Translations under genes and position numbers: made by a program
In this document: one piece after another, positions 1 through 5,693 of the stretch
How positions within the stretch are numbered: position 1 is the first letter of the stretch
How the letters are laid out: every line of letters begins with the position of its first letter
Assembly: GCA_018334855.1 (NCBI GenBank)
Contig: JAGXLE010000090.1
Location: 1-6,464, forward strand
Reading direction: 5' to 3'
From: Desulfobacterales bacterium
GTDB lineage: Bacteria > Desulfobacterota > Desulfobacteria > Desulfobacterales > Desulfosalsimonadaceae
Length of the DNA: 6,464 bases
Notes under the pieces: model-generated
Told to the model about the DNA's origin: nothing
Databases searched by the model: none
Seen by the model: the letters and a program-made list of their open reading frames with translations, nothing else

Positions 1-245
1 AGAGGAAGGGTCCTTCTCCGGGCAAACAGCCGGCTTGCCGTATCCAGGCTTATGGCCAAGCTGTCACCGGTGTCATCTGATAAGTTTTGCCCGGACCAGT
101 CTTTTACAATCGGGATGCCGTTGCTTCGAAAATGGTTCACACAGGCGGCTACGATGCAGGAAAGCAGTATAATAGCAAATATCTGCCGGGCTGCCTGCTT
201 CCGGTATTTCTTCTTAAATTTTATTTGCCTGTAGCGAATCTTCAC
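1..245 (-). CDS. Membrane-anchored rhodanese-like protein, 5' part only (3' end off window)
   Basis: The first 81 codons of a minus-strand gene run off the left edge. I start it at the GTG at 243-245: an in-frame TGA lies two codons upstream, no ATG follows in frame, and an AAGG motif sits about 10 nt before it. The N-terminus is strongly basic (many K/R in residues 2-20), followed by a hydrophobic segment at about 21-36 (IFAIILLSCIVAACV). This suggests a single membrane anchor, or less likely a lipoprotein with C35 as the lipobox cysteine. The following stretch, with NHFRSNGIPIVKDWS at 37-51 and LAISLDTASRLF at 63-74, resembles from memory the region just before the rhodanese fold in membrane-anchored rhodanese-like proteins. 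Rhodanese domains handle sulfane sulfur through a catalytic Cys; that residue would lie outside the window, so activity cannot be judged. The reading frame is well supported, the family call less so. Confidence 0.66.
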   Translation of the reverse strand, partial: MKIRYRQIKFKKKYRKQAARQIFAIILLSCIVAACVNHFRSNGIPIVKDWSGQNLSDDTGDSLAISLDTASRLFARRRTLP

Positions 246-291
246 GAATCAAAAGCCTTGTGTCATGTTTTTCCCGGTTATGATTTATTGG

Positions 292-320
292 ATTATGCCG
301 TTTATACGCATTATTGTCAA
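292..320 (-). promoter_or_regulatory. Sigma70-type promoter for the rhodanese-like gene
   Basis: On the minus strand a perfect -35 TTGACA (315-320) is followed after exactly 17 nt by CATAAT (292-297), a 5/6 match to the -10 consensus. Transcription would start near 285, about 40 nt before the GTG at 245. It lies just after the DUF1566 stop codon, so the rhodanese-like gene need not depend on read-through from cadA. Confidence 0.6.
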
Positions 321-343
321 AATTTTACTCATCCCCATTTTAT

Positions 344-1243
344 TCATCGGCGGACCGGCCAGAGATGAAATCCGGAATTGGCCTTGAATCCTACTCCTGC
401 CGCCCCGTCCTGCAGATACAGAGCCCAGGCGTAACGAGTTTCATACATGCTCGTGGTAGAAGACCAGTAAAACATTTCAACATTGCTGAAAGGATGTTTC
501 TCTTCTATGGCCGGGCTATGAGAGCCCAGATCAACCAGGCTTTCCAGTTCCCGGATATCGGGCATCCGCCAGTTATTGTAGCCATGTGCCTTTTCCCGGT
601 TCATTTTTTTTACTGCCTCTATAGCATCATACCAGTTCAAAAAGTGGTCGTGGCCTGCGGCAGACCGGGTCCATGTCAGGCCTGTCAGTTTGTCGTAAAC
701 CGTTTGGCCGCTTTCGATAAACCGAAGATCGGGCCAGGGGCGGCCGATGGATAATTGCCCGTCCTGACCGGATTCTTTACAGGAAATTTTTTGCCCTGCC
801 TGGTCATAGCAGTCCTGTTGTCCGGTTTTTAAAATATTGACGGGGGTTGCGGCGGTACGCACCGGCCACACCATGTATGAGGCATGCTTCATGCCCCGGT
901 AAACCTTTGCGCCTCCCAGGTGAACATACCAGGCCTGCTCAGGAAGCCGGGCACAGGAGGTGGAGGTCCAGTAATAACCGTTAAAAATGTTTTCAAAAAC
1001 CGAATTTTCCGGAACCGCCGGATTTACCCGGCAATGACTGATCAGACTGAAAAGCTCCCGCCGGTTGGGCAGGTGCCAGTCCCTGTATCCGGCAAATCCT
1101 GTCCGGTTCATCTCGAATGCATATGCCAGGGCTTCCTGCCATGTCAGCGGAAATTCGGTTAATGCGGCATCGCGGGTCCACATCAGGCCTGTCAGGTTGT
1201 CTGTAACAACCGGGCCGTTTGCAGAAAATCTGTCTTTATCCAT
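344..1243 (-). CDS. Tandem Lcl_C/DUF1566 domain protein
   Basis: This 299-residue protein consists almost entirely of two DUF1566 (Lcl C-terminal) domains. Repeat 1 covers about residues 6-129: VVTDNLTGLMW at 12-22, TWQEAL at 34-39, GYRDWHLPNRREL at 52-64, YYWTST at 90-95 and VWPVR at 125-129. Repeat 2 covers about 174-299: VYDKLTGLTWTR at 182-193, GYNNWRMPDIREL at 221-233, FYWSSTT at 258-264 and LWPVRR at the end. The linker (about 138-165, KTGQQDCYDQAGQ and a second Cys at 155) has the look often found between such domains. The family is of unknown biochemical role, often in secreted or surface proteins. Here no signal peptide is seen: the first domain starts at once, and an in-frame TGA lies upstream of the ATG, so the product as read is cytoplasmic. 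The gene follows cadA on the same strand, separated by the inserted element. AGG at the element's edge and AAAGAG are the nearest ribosome-binding motifs. Confidence 0.9.
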   Translation of the reverse strand: MDKDRFSANGPVVTDNLTGLMWTRDAALTEFPLTWQEALAYAFEMNRTGFAGYRDWHLPNRRELFSLISHCRVNPAVPENSVFENIFNGYYWTSTSCARLPEQAWYVHLGGAKVYRGMKHASYMVWPVRTAATPVNILKTGQQDCYDQAGQKISCKESGQDGQLSIGRPWPDLRFIESGQTVYDKLTGLTWTRSAAGHDHFLNWYDAIEAVKKMNREKAHGYNNWRMPDIRELESLVDLGSHSPAIEEKHPFSNVEMFYWSSTTSMYETRYAWALYLQDGAAGVGFKANSGFHLWPVRR

Positions 1244-1253
1244 GTCTCTTTGA

Positions 1254-1266
1254 CCTAAATTGAGCG
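1254..1266. repeat. Left terminal inverted repeat of the MITE-like element
   Basis: CCTAAATTGAGCG is the exact reverse complement of 1438-1450. TTTGA lies just outside at 1249-1253. On the minus strand this repeat ends in TTTAGG, about 10 nt before the DUF1566 start codon, so it contributes part of that gene's upstream region. Confidence 0.75.
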
Positions 1267-1365
1267 ATTTTCAAGCTTGCCGCAGATACAAGGAAGATGC
1301 AGACGAGCTATAGTGGACTATGCGAGGCTGCATCTGACACAGTAGATGCGGCGAAATTGAAAATC
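1266..1365. repeat. Nested internal palindrome of the element
   Basis: Positions 1266-1284 (GATTTTCAA...CCGCA) pair with 1347-1365 (TGCGG...TTGAAAATC) at 16 of 19 positions. Inside this lie AGATGCAG (1295-1302) with CTGCATCT (1328-1335), a perfect 8-bp pair, and innermost ATAGT-GG-ACTAT (1310-1321). Either strand could therefore fold into a long interrupted hairpin in RNA or single-stranded DNA. Confidence 0.65.
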
Positions 1366-1372
1366 CCGGAGG

Positions 1373-1438
1373 GTTTCAGATTTTAAAAAATAAATTGGTA
1401 TAATCCTTTACAAAATCCTGTTTTTAAAAATCTGAAAC
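1373..1438. repeat. AT-rich inverted repeat at the right side of the element
   Basis: GTTTCAGATTTT (1373-1384) is the exact reverse complement of 1427-1438. After a one-base bulge the pairing continues as A5/T5 (1385-1389 with 1421-1425). The loop is about 31 nt and AT-rich. It comes directly after the cadA stop on the transcribed strand, but the long loop and lack of a GC-rich stem argue against a classical intrinsic terminator. Confidence 0.6.
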
Positions 1439-1450
1439 GCTCAATTTAGG
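1438..1450. repeat. Right terminal inverted repeat, containing the cadA stop codon
   Basis: CGCTCAATTTAGG is the exact reverse complement of 1254-1266 and is followed by the second TTTGA copy (1451-1455). On the minus strand it encodes the end of cadA: the last bases of an Asn codon, then Leu, Asn and TGA. Confidence 0.75.
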
Positions 1451-3543
1451 TTTGAATATTTCAGGGTCCTGGTTGCGTTTAAAATTGCGAGAAGCGCTAC
1501 GCCGACATCTGCAAATACCGCCTCCCAGATGGTTGCCATGCCCATTATGCCTAAAACGACAAACACGGCCTTTATCCCGAGGGCAAGGGCAATGTTTTGC
1601 AGGACAATTTTTCTGGTATAGTTTGCTATGCCGATGGCCCTGCTCAGTTTACCGGGATTTCCGTCCATTAGCACCACATCTGCGGCTTCAATGGCTGCAT
1701 CCGAGCCCAGCGCACCGATGGCCGCGCCGATATGGGCGCGGGCGAGCACAGGCGCGTCGTTTATCCCGTCTCCCACAAAGACAAGTTTTTCATCTTTGCC
1801 CATCAGGGCTTCCATTTCTTCAACTTTGCCAACCTTGTCTTCGGGCATCAGCTTTGCATAATAGCTGTCTATGCCGAGTATGCCGGCGATTTTTGCGGCG
1901 GCATTTTCATCGTCTCCCGTGAGCATAACTGTTCGCTTCACGCCTTTTTCCTTAAGGCTTCTGACAGCGGCGGCGCTTTCCTCTTTTATTTCATCCGCGA
2001 TTACTATGTAGCCTGCATAAATTCCGTCTACTACCACGAAAACCACTGTGCCGTCCACGTTGCAGTCATTATGGGCGATCTCTTCGCGGTGCAGCAGCCT
2101 GTCGTTTCCCGCAAGAATTGTTCTGCCGCCGATAACCGCCCTGACGCCGCACCCCTTGATCTCCTGGTAATTAGTGATTTCGGCGGAAGGCGGTTTTTTC
2201 CCGTATGCCTCGGTGATGGAGCGGGCGATGGGGTGTGAGGAATGCGCTTCTGCCATTGCGGCCCAGTAAAGCAGCTCCTGTTCGGAAAATCCGTTTCTGA
2301 CCACCATCTCGTTTACCCTGAAAACGCCTTTGGTAAGCGTGCCGGTCTTGTCAAAAACCACGGTATGGACCTTTGTCAGTGCTTCCAGGAAATTGGCGCC
2401 TTTGATCAGGATGCCGGAGCGCGAGGCGCTTCCGATACCCCCGAAATATCCCAGAGGGATTGAAATTACCAGCGCGCAGGGACATGATATGACCAGCAGG
2501 ATAAGCGCCCGGTAGATCCACTCGGAAAAAAGAGCTCCTGAAATCAGCAGGGGAGGGATGAAGGCAACTGCCAGGGCGCCGAAAACAACGGCCGGCGTAT
2601 ACCAGTTGGCAAACCGGGTGATAAACTGCTCTGTGGGGGCTTTTCTTGCAGCCGCGTTTTCCACCAGCTCAAGTATTCTTGCGACAGAGGACTCGGAAAA
2701 TTCTTTTGTGACTCTGGCTTTAAAAAGCCCGCTGTCGTTTACCATGCCGGAAAGTACGTCTTTGCCCGGATCGATTTTTCTCGGCACGGATTCTCCTGTC
2801 AGGGCCGATGTATCGACAAACGAGGTGCCTTCTATCACTTCTCCGTCCAGGGGGATTTTTTCGCCGGGCCTGATTTCTATTATTTGCCCTATCTTCACGG
2901 TTTCCGGTGCCACTTTCCGGCTTTTCCCGTCTGTGACCAGGTTGGCGTAATCTGGCCGCACATCCATAAGCGCGGAAATGGAGCGCCTGGAACGGTTGAC
3001 TGCCCGTTCCTGGAAATATTCGCCCACTGCGTAAAAAAGCATTACGCCAACTGCTTCGGGCAATTGGTGAATTGCAAAGGCCCCGGCCGTGGCAATTGTC
3101 ATGAGAAAATTTTCGTCAAAGACCCGGCCGCGGCCCATGTTTCTCACGGCGGTCCGGATAACCGAAGCGCCCACGAGAAAATACGCCGCCAGAAATACAG
3201 CGTATTCGCCGAGCGCATAGGGCGTGTCATGCAGCTCACCCCGGAACATCAGGCCGAGGGCAAAGAACACGGCCGCGGAAAGGATCCTGATCAGATGTTT
3301 TCGGTTTCCTTTGTTTCCGTCCCGGCCGACGGCCTTATCGCCGGGTTCTGCGGGCACGAGCGTTACCCCGGGATCTGTCTGTTCGATCGCCCGCCTGGCT
3401 GCATTTTCGTATTGCGGGTCCAGATAAACCGACTTGGCGGCGAAATTAACGTTGATTTCAGACAGTCCGTCGACCCTGTTTAGCTCCTTTTCGATTTTTT
3501 CCGCACAATTTATACAGTCCAGCCCTTCCAGTATATATTTCAT
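1441..3543 (-). CDS. cadA: Zn/Cd/Pb-exporting P1B-type ATPase
   Basis: This 700-residue inner-membrane pump uses ATP to export divalent soft metals. One N-terminal metal-binding domain has the motif LDCINCA (C10, C13), the DCxxC form typical of Zn/Cd/Pb pumps rather than the GMxCxxC of copper pumps. Other landmarks are actuator TGES (249-252), the transmembrane metal site CPC (354-356), phosphorylation motif DKTGT with D398, HP (H437-P438) in the nucleotide domain, GDGIND (591-596), and D679 in the last membrane region, corresponding to the conserved Asp of ZntA. Hydrophobic segments fit the usual eight helices. All catalytic residues are present and the length is normal. It starts 30 nt after cadC; AGGGAG lies about 11 nt before the ATG, a slightly long spacing. 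Its final residues SNLN and stop partly lie in the MITE end, so the native tail has been replaced, probably without loss of function. The Zn-versus-Cd preference cannot be read from sequence; zntA is an alternative name. Confidence 0.95.
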   Translation of the reverse strand: MKYILEGLDCINCAEKIEKELNRVDGLSEINVNFAAKSVYLDPQYENAARRAIEQTDPGVTLVPAEPGDKAVGRDGNKGNRKHLIRILSAAVFFALGLMFRGELHDTPYALGEYAVFLAAYFLVGASVIRTAVRNMGRGRVFDENFLMTIATAGAFAIHQLPEAVGVMLFYAVGEYFQERAVNRSRRSISALMDVRPDYANLVTDGKSRKVAPETVKIGQIIEIRPGEKIPLDGEVIEGTSFVDTSALTGESVPRKIDPGKDVLSGMVNDSGLFKARVTKEFSESSVARILELVENAAARKAPTEQFITRFANWYTPAVVFGALAVAFIPPLLISGALFSEWIYRALILLVISCPCALVISIPLGYFGGIGSASRSGILIKGANFLEALTKVHTVVFDKTGTLTKGVFRVNEMVVRNGFSEQELLYWAAMAEAHSSHPIARSITEAYGKKPPSAEITNYQEIKGCGVRAVIGGRTILAGNDRLLHREEIAHNDCNVDGTVVFVVVDGIYAGYIVIADEIKEESAAAVRSLKEKGVKRTVMLTGDDENAAAKIAGILGIDSYYAKLMPEDKVGKVEEMEALMGKDEKLVFVGDGINDAPVLARAHIGAAIGALGSDAAIEAADVVLMDGNPGKLSRAIGIANYTRKIVLQNIALALGIKAVFVVLGIMGMATIWEAVFADVGVALLAILNATRTLKYSNLN

Positions 3544-3573
3544 TGTAAAGAAAACTCCCTGCTGCCATCCGGT

Positions 3574-3936
3574 TTAATCATGTCGAACATGTTCCAGAGC
3601 CTGGCGGAAAAGCAGTTTGATATGCTCGTCATCCATGGTGTAATAAACGTTTTTCCCTTTTTTCCGGTATTTGACCAGCCTTGCACCCTTTAGCACCCTT
3701 AGCTGATGCGATACCGCAGAAGGGCTCATGTCAAGGACCACGGATAAATCGCATACACACAGCTCTTTTTGCGAAAGCGCATGCAGTATCCGGCTCCTGG
3801 TGCCGTCTCCCAGGGCCTTAAAGAGTTCCGCCATCCGTATTGTCTCTTCTTCGCCAAGCATCCGGGCCCTGACATAATCGACCGCTGCCTGGTCAAAGCA
3901 GAATTGTTCACAAACATCTTTTTTCTGTTCCGCCAT
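3574..3936 (-). CDS. cadC: ArsR/SmtB-family metal-sensing repressor, CadC type
   Basis: This 120-residue winged-helix repressor is expected to bind the cad operator as a dimer and release it when metal binds. I start it at the ATG at 3934-3936: GGAGGGG lies just upstream, the product then begins MAEQKKDVCEQFC like plasmid pI258 CadC, and the longer frame from 4020 would start upstream of the promoter. It carries both known sensor sites. The alpha3N set is C9 and C13 (CxxxC) with C60 and C62 (ELCVCDL). The alpha5 set is D103, H105, H116 and H119, with the D-x-H-x10-H-x2-H spacing of CzrA; pI258 CadC has Glu at the last position. The recognition helix is at about 70-82 (SPSAVSHQLRVL). It is the first gene of a cadC-cadA operon and is probably autoregulated through the operator at 3953-3977. 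Confidence 0.93.
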   Translation of the reverse strand: MAEQKKDVCEQFCFDQAAVDYVRARMLGEEETIRMAELFKALGDGTRSRILHALSQKELCVCDLSVVLDMSPSAVSHQLRVLKGARLVKYRKKGKNVYYTMDDEHIKLLFRQALEHVRHD

Positions 3937-3952
3937 AGCCCCTCCATACATT

Positions 3953-3977
3953 TGAACATATGAAATATTGTTCATAT
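3953..3977. promoter_or_regulatory. Probable CadC operator (overlapping inverted repeats)
   Basis: Two perfect inverted repeats overlap here: TGAACA (3953-3958) with TGTTCA (3969-3974), spacer 10, and ATATGAA (3958-3964) with TTCATAT (3971-3977), spacer 6. TGAA/TTCA-type arms of this kind are typical of ArsR/SmtB operators. The site covers the start of transcription or the -10 box and ends 17 nt before the cadC start codon. Confidence 0.75.
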
Positions 3978-4001
3978 ATTTAATTATAAAGGGGTTGTCA
4001 A
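3973..4001 (-). promoter_or_regulatory. cadCA promoter
   Basis: A perfect -35 TTGACA (3996-4001, minus strand) is followed after 17 nt by TATATG (3973-3978), which overlaps the operator arm. A second reading uses the perfect TATAAT at 3983-3988 with TTAAAA at 4006-4011, also 17 nt apart. In either case bound CadC would block polymerase. The mRNA leader is short, and the ATG codons further upstream in the cadC frame cannot be the start. Confidence 0.65.
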
Positions 4002-4063
4002 GTATTTTTAAAAAAAACATGACAGGATAAATGCCGGGGAGTGCGGTTACATCCAGGGTTACT

Positions 4064-4168
4064 TTAAGGGTCTTTTTTTTCGGCCAGAAAGCAATAGGTG
4101 CAGCCGAAATTGCTGTCCGGGCCTGCGGGTTTTACCAGGACCGATTCCAGGGGCTTTTTTCTTTTCAT
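4064..4168 (-). pseudogene. Remnant of a radical-SAM anaerobic sulfatase-maturase (anSME) gene
   Basis: A short minus-strand frame of 34 codons (ATG at 4166-4168, TAA at 4064-4066) contains VKPAGPDSNFGCTYCF. This strongly resembles the N-terminus of anaerobic sulfatase-maturating enzymes, which activate sulfatases by making formylglycine and usually begin with KPAG..CN..C.YCF. Two faults are visible. The first cysteine of the CxxxCxxC iron-sulfur motif is Ser19, with only C23 and C26 kept. The frame also stops after residue 34, whereas full enzymes are several hundred residues long. No continuation is found in any frame downstream, so this is a truncation and not a simple frameshift, although a run of eight A (4073-4080) lies near the end. 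It sits 78 nt after the M48 gene and before the cad promoter. The family match is from memory of the motif. Confidence 0.55.
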
Positions 4169-4246
4169 TTGCCGGTTCGGATGCTGTAGGGATTTTCATC
4201 TGAAAAATCTCATAAGGGGCGATCAGCAGGTATTTGGGTAAATTTT

Positions 4247-5050
4247 TCAATTTTTGTAGTATTGCATAGCTTCAGGGATTATGGATCGTATATTGTCAAT
4301 GCGCGTGTCGTCTGCGGGATGTGTGCTTAAAAATTCCGGCGGGTTTTTTCCTTCTTTTTTTTCTGCCATGCGCTGCCAGAAATTCACTGCAGCACCTGGA
4401 TCATAGCCTGCCATGGCCATGAAAATAAGGCCCAGGCGGTCTGCCTCCTTTTCATGCAGCCGGCTGTAGGGAAGCATCAGGCCGATCTGGCCGCCCACGC
4501 CGTATACAGCCATCCAGAGCTGTCTTGTCGCCTCGGGCTGGGTTTTTAAAGCCTCGGAAAGGGCAACGCCGCCGAACTGTAAAAGCATGCCCTGGCTCAT
4601 CCGCTCGTTTCCGTGATTGGCAACGGCATGTGCGATCTCGTGTCCCATGACCACGGCCAGGCCGGTTCTGTTTTTTGTTACCGGCAGAATCCCTGTATAG
4701 ACAACAACCTTTCCGCCTGGCATGCACCAGGCATTGATGGTGTCGTCCTTTACAAGCTTAAATTCCCAGTCATAGTTTTCAAGCCTCTTCTCAAGGTCGT
4801 TTTGTTTCAGATAGGCTTCAACCGCGCCTGCAATGTCTTTGCCCACCTGCTTCACCATTTTTAAGGCAGCCTTGTCGTCGCTGAGTTCGTGTTTTTCCAG
4901 AAACTGGTCGTACTGCTGATGACTCATGGAAAGCATGGTGCCGGCAGGTATCATGCTCAGCTGACGTCTGCCGGTAATCGGAACCGTTGCACAGGCTGCA
5001 AGCAGCAGGCATACAAGGAAAAGGACCGGTAATTTTTTCCACCCATTCAT
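4247..5050 (-). CDS. M48-family zinc metalloprotease lipoprotein (LoiP/YcaL/Oma1-like)
   Basis: I start this 267-residue protein at the ATG at 5048-5050. It is then preceded directly by a lipoprotein signal peptide: MNGWKK, a hydrophobic core, and lipobox LAAC with the lipidated Cys at 20. A longer in-frame start at 5209 would overlap the upstream gene by about 120 nt and bury the signal. The mature protein should be anchored to a membrane facing the periplasm. The zinc site is complete: HEIAH (H137, H141, catalytic E138) and ExxAD with E200 as third ligand in LHEKEADRLG. The C-terminal STHP (H244) matches the conserved His of BepA-type enzymes. There is no TPR region, so it resembles LoiP/YcaL/Oma1 rather than BepA. 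Such proteases take part in envelope protein quality control. It lies 37 nt after the 136-residue gene, probably in one operon. AGGG lies about 11 nt before the ATG; a CTG one codon upstream is a less likely start. Confidence 0.92.
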   Translation of the reverse strand: MNGWKKLPVLFLVCLLLAACATVPITGRRQLSMIPAGTMLSMSHQQYDQFLEKHELSDDKAALKMVKQVGKDIAGAVEAYLKQNDLEKRLENYDWEFKLVKDDTINAWCMPGGKVVVYTGILPVTKNRTGLAVVMGHEIAHAVANHGNERMSQGMLLQFGGVALSEALKTQPEATRQLWMAVYGVGGQIGLMLPYSRLHEKEADRLGLIFMAMAGYDPGAAVNFWQRMAEKKEGKNPPEFLSTHPADDTRIDNIRSIIPEAMQYYKN

Positions 5051-5087
5051 CAGCGGGTTTTCCCTAAACCTTGATAAATTTGCAGGT

Positions 5088-5498
5088 TTAAGACGAGGTG
5101 CTTTCATAAGCTTCATCCAGGCGTTTGCAAATATAGCCCACAAGGGCCTGATCATTTTCATCCACGTCAAAGCAGTATCCGTCTTCTCCCATAAGCCCCT
5201 CCGGGACAAGGTCTCCGTACTCCTGCGGGTCTGTTATCATGTCTCCGTAAAAACATACCGAAAGCCAGCGCGGATCTTCGTCTATAACGTCGATAAGGAC
5301 AAAAAGCGGACGGTCCTGGCCGGATCGTGCGGCGCGCAGGGAGTAAGTAACGCCCGGCCGGGAAACAAAATCAAATTCAATATCATTTTTTTGTTCAAGA
5401 TACGATTTCAGATCCGTAAAAATCTGTCTGCATCCGTTGGGATCGCTGTTCCACTCGTCCAGAAAGCTTCTCAGTTCAACCTGCGTATTTGTGTCCAT
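5088..5498 (-). CDS. Acidic 136-residue protein of unknown function
   Basis: I cannot assign this protein to a characterised family. It has no signal peptide or membrane segment and is rich in Asp and Glu, so it is probably a soluble cytoplasmic protein. An N-terminal helical part (about 1-36) is followed by a part likely to be mostly beta (FDFVSRPGVTYSLRAA at 43-58, PLFVLIDVIDEDPRWLSVCFYG at about 64-85), then a polar segment MITDPQEYGDLVPEGL and a C-terminal helix. AAAGAGG lies 8 nt before the ATG at 5496-5498, and a sigma70-type promoter lies upstream. It precedes the M48 lipoprotein gene with a 37-nt gap, so the two are probably co-transcribed. Coding is supported by the ribosome-binding site, the promoter and the ordinary protein composition. 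Confidence 0.8.
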   Translation of the reverse strand: MDTNTQVELRSFLDEWNSDPNGCRQIFTDLKSYLEQKNDIEFDFVSRPGVTYSLRAARSGQDRPLFVLIDVIDEDPRWLSVCFYGDMITDPQEYGDLVPEGLMGEDGYCFDVDENDQALVGYICKRLDEAYESTSS

Positions 5499-5536
5499 CT
5501 TTTAAACCTCTTTGTAAATAGTTACAGTTTCAATTA

Positions 5537-5565
5537 AATATATAAGAAAAATTTTTTTCCGGCAA
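5537..5565 (-). promoter_or_regulatory. Promoter for the 136-residue gene and M48 protease
   Basis: On the minus strand TTGCCG (5560-5565, 4/6 match to -35) is followed after 17 nt by TATATT (5537-5542, 5/6 match to -10). The spacer is AT-rich. Transcription would begin near 5530, about 30 nt before the start codon at 5498. Confidence 0.5.
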
Positions 5566-5604
5566 ACGGAAATGTTAGGCATGAAAGCGGGAAAGGGGGC
5601 GGCT

Positions 5605-5631
5605 ATGCCGGCATGGGCGGGTTGACCCCGC
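5605..5631. repeat. Adjacent short palindromes in the divergent intergenic region
   Basis: ATGCCGGCAT (5605-5614) is a perfect 10-bp palindrome. GCGGG-TTGAC-CCCGC (5617-5631) is a 5-bp stem with a 5-nt loop; that loop contains most of the proposed -35 of the plus-strand gene. These could be a regulator binding site or chance in G-rich DNA; no known regulator motif is recognised. Confidence 0.35.
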
Positions 5632-5650
5632 AGACGAGTCGGGATAAAGT
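5622..5650 (+). promoter_or_regulatory. Candidate promoter of the plus-strand gene
   Basis: TTGACC (5622-5627, 5/6 match) is followed after 17 nt by TAAAGT (5645-5650, 4/6 match). Transcription would start near 5657, leaving a leader of about 37 nt before the ATG at 5694. The -10 is weak, so confidence is moderate. Confidence 0.4.
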
Positions 5651-5693
5651 GGATTTTTATTTTTTCATGATTATGTCAATAACCGGAGGGACC

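Larger units (their letters stand above)
1254..1450. mobile_element. MITE-like 197-bp insertion with 13-bp terminal inverted repeats and TTTGA target duplication
   Basis: The segment starts with CCTAAATTGAGCG (1254-1266) and ends with its perfect reverse complement (1438-1450). Inside the ends, TTTCA recurs on both sides with a small offset, so the imperfect repeats reach about 20 bp. The direct repeat TTTGA lies immediately outside each end (1249-1253 and 1451-1455), as expected of a 5-bp target duplication. The inside holds nested palindromes and no reading frame of note, so the element would be non-autonomous and need a transposase in trans. It overlaps the last codons of cadA and supplies its stop codon, and its other end abuts the DUF1566 ribosome-binding region. 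I do not recognise the transposase family. A dispersed intergenic palindrome of other origin remains possible, since only one copy is visible. Confidence 0.65.

Noticed and set aside
52..754. Plus-strand frames across the left part of the window
   Set aside because: They run opposite to the rhodanese-like and DUF1566 genes, overlap each other in different frames and show no family features.
344..1243. DUF1566 protein as the target of a diversity-generating retroelement
   Set aside because: DUF1566-type folds can be such targets, but no reverse transcriptase or template repeat is visible in the window.
1373..1438. Intrinsic terminator after cadA
   Set aside because: The stem is AT-rich with a loop of about 31 nt, and the structure is better explained as part of the inserted element.
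1452..3483. Several plus-strand frames opposite cadA
   Set aside because: These are antisense shadows of a long gene with all its catalytic motifs intact.
3937..4020. Longer N-terminus for CadC starting at 4020
   Set aside because: The extra codons lie over the promoter and operator, and the protein from 3936 starts like known CadC with a good ribosome-binding site.
4059..4250. 63-codon minus-strand frame with a TTG start overlapping the M48 stop codon
   Set aside because: Its composition is odd (many K, P and G near the end), it has a weak start, and it overlaps in another frame the segment that matches sulfatase maturases. It is most likely a shadow frame.
5051..5209. Longer N-terminus for the M48 protease starting at 5209
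   Set aside because: It would overlap the upstream gene and place 53 residues before a clear lipoprotein signal peptide.
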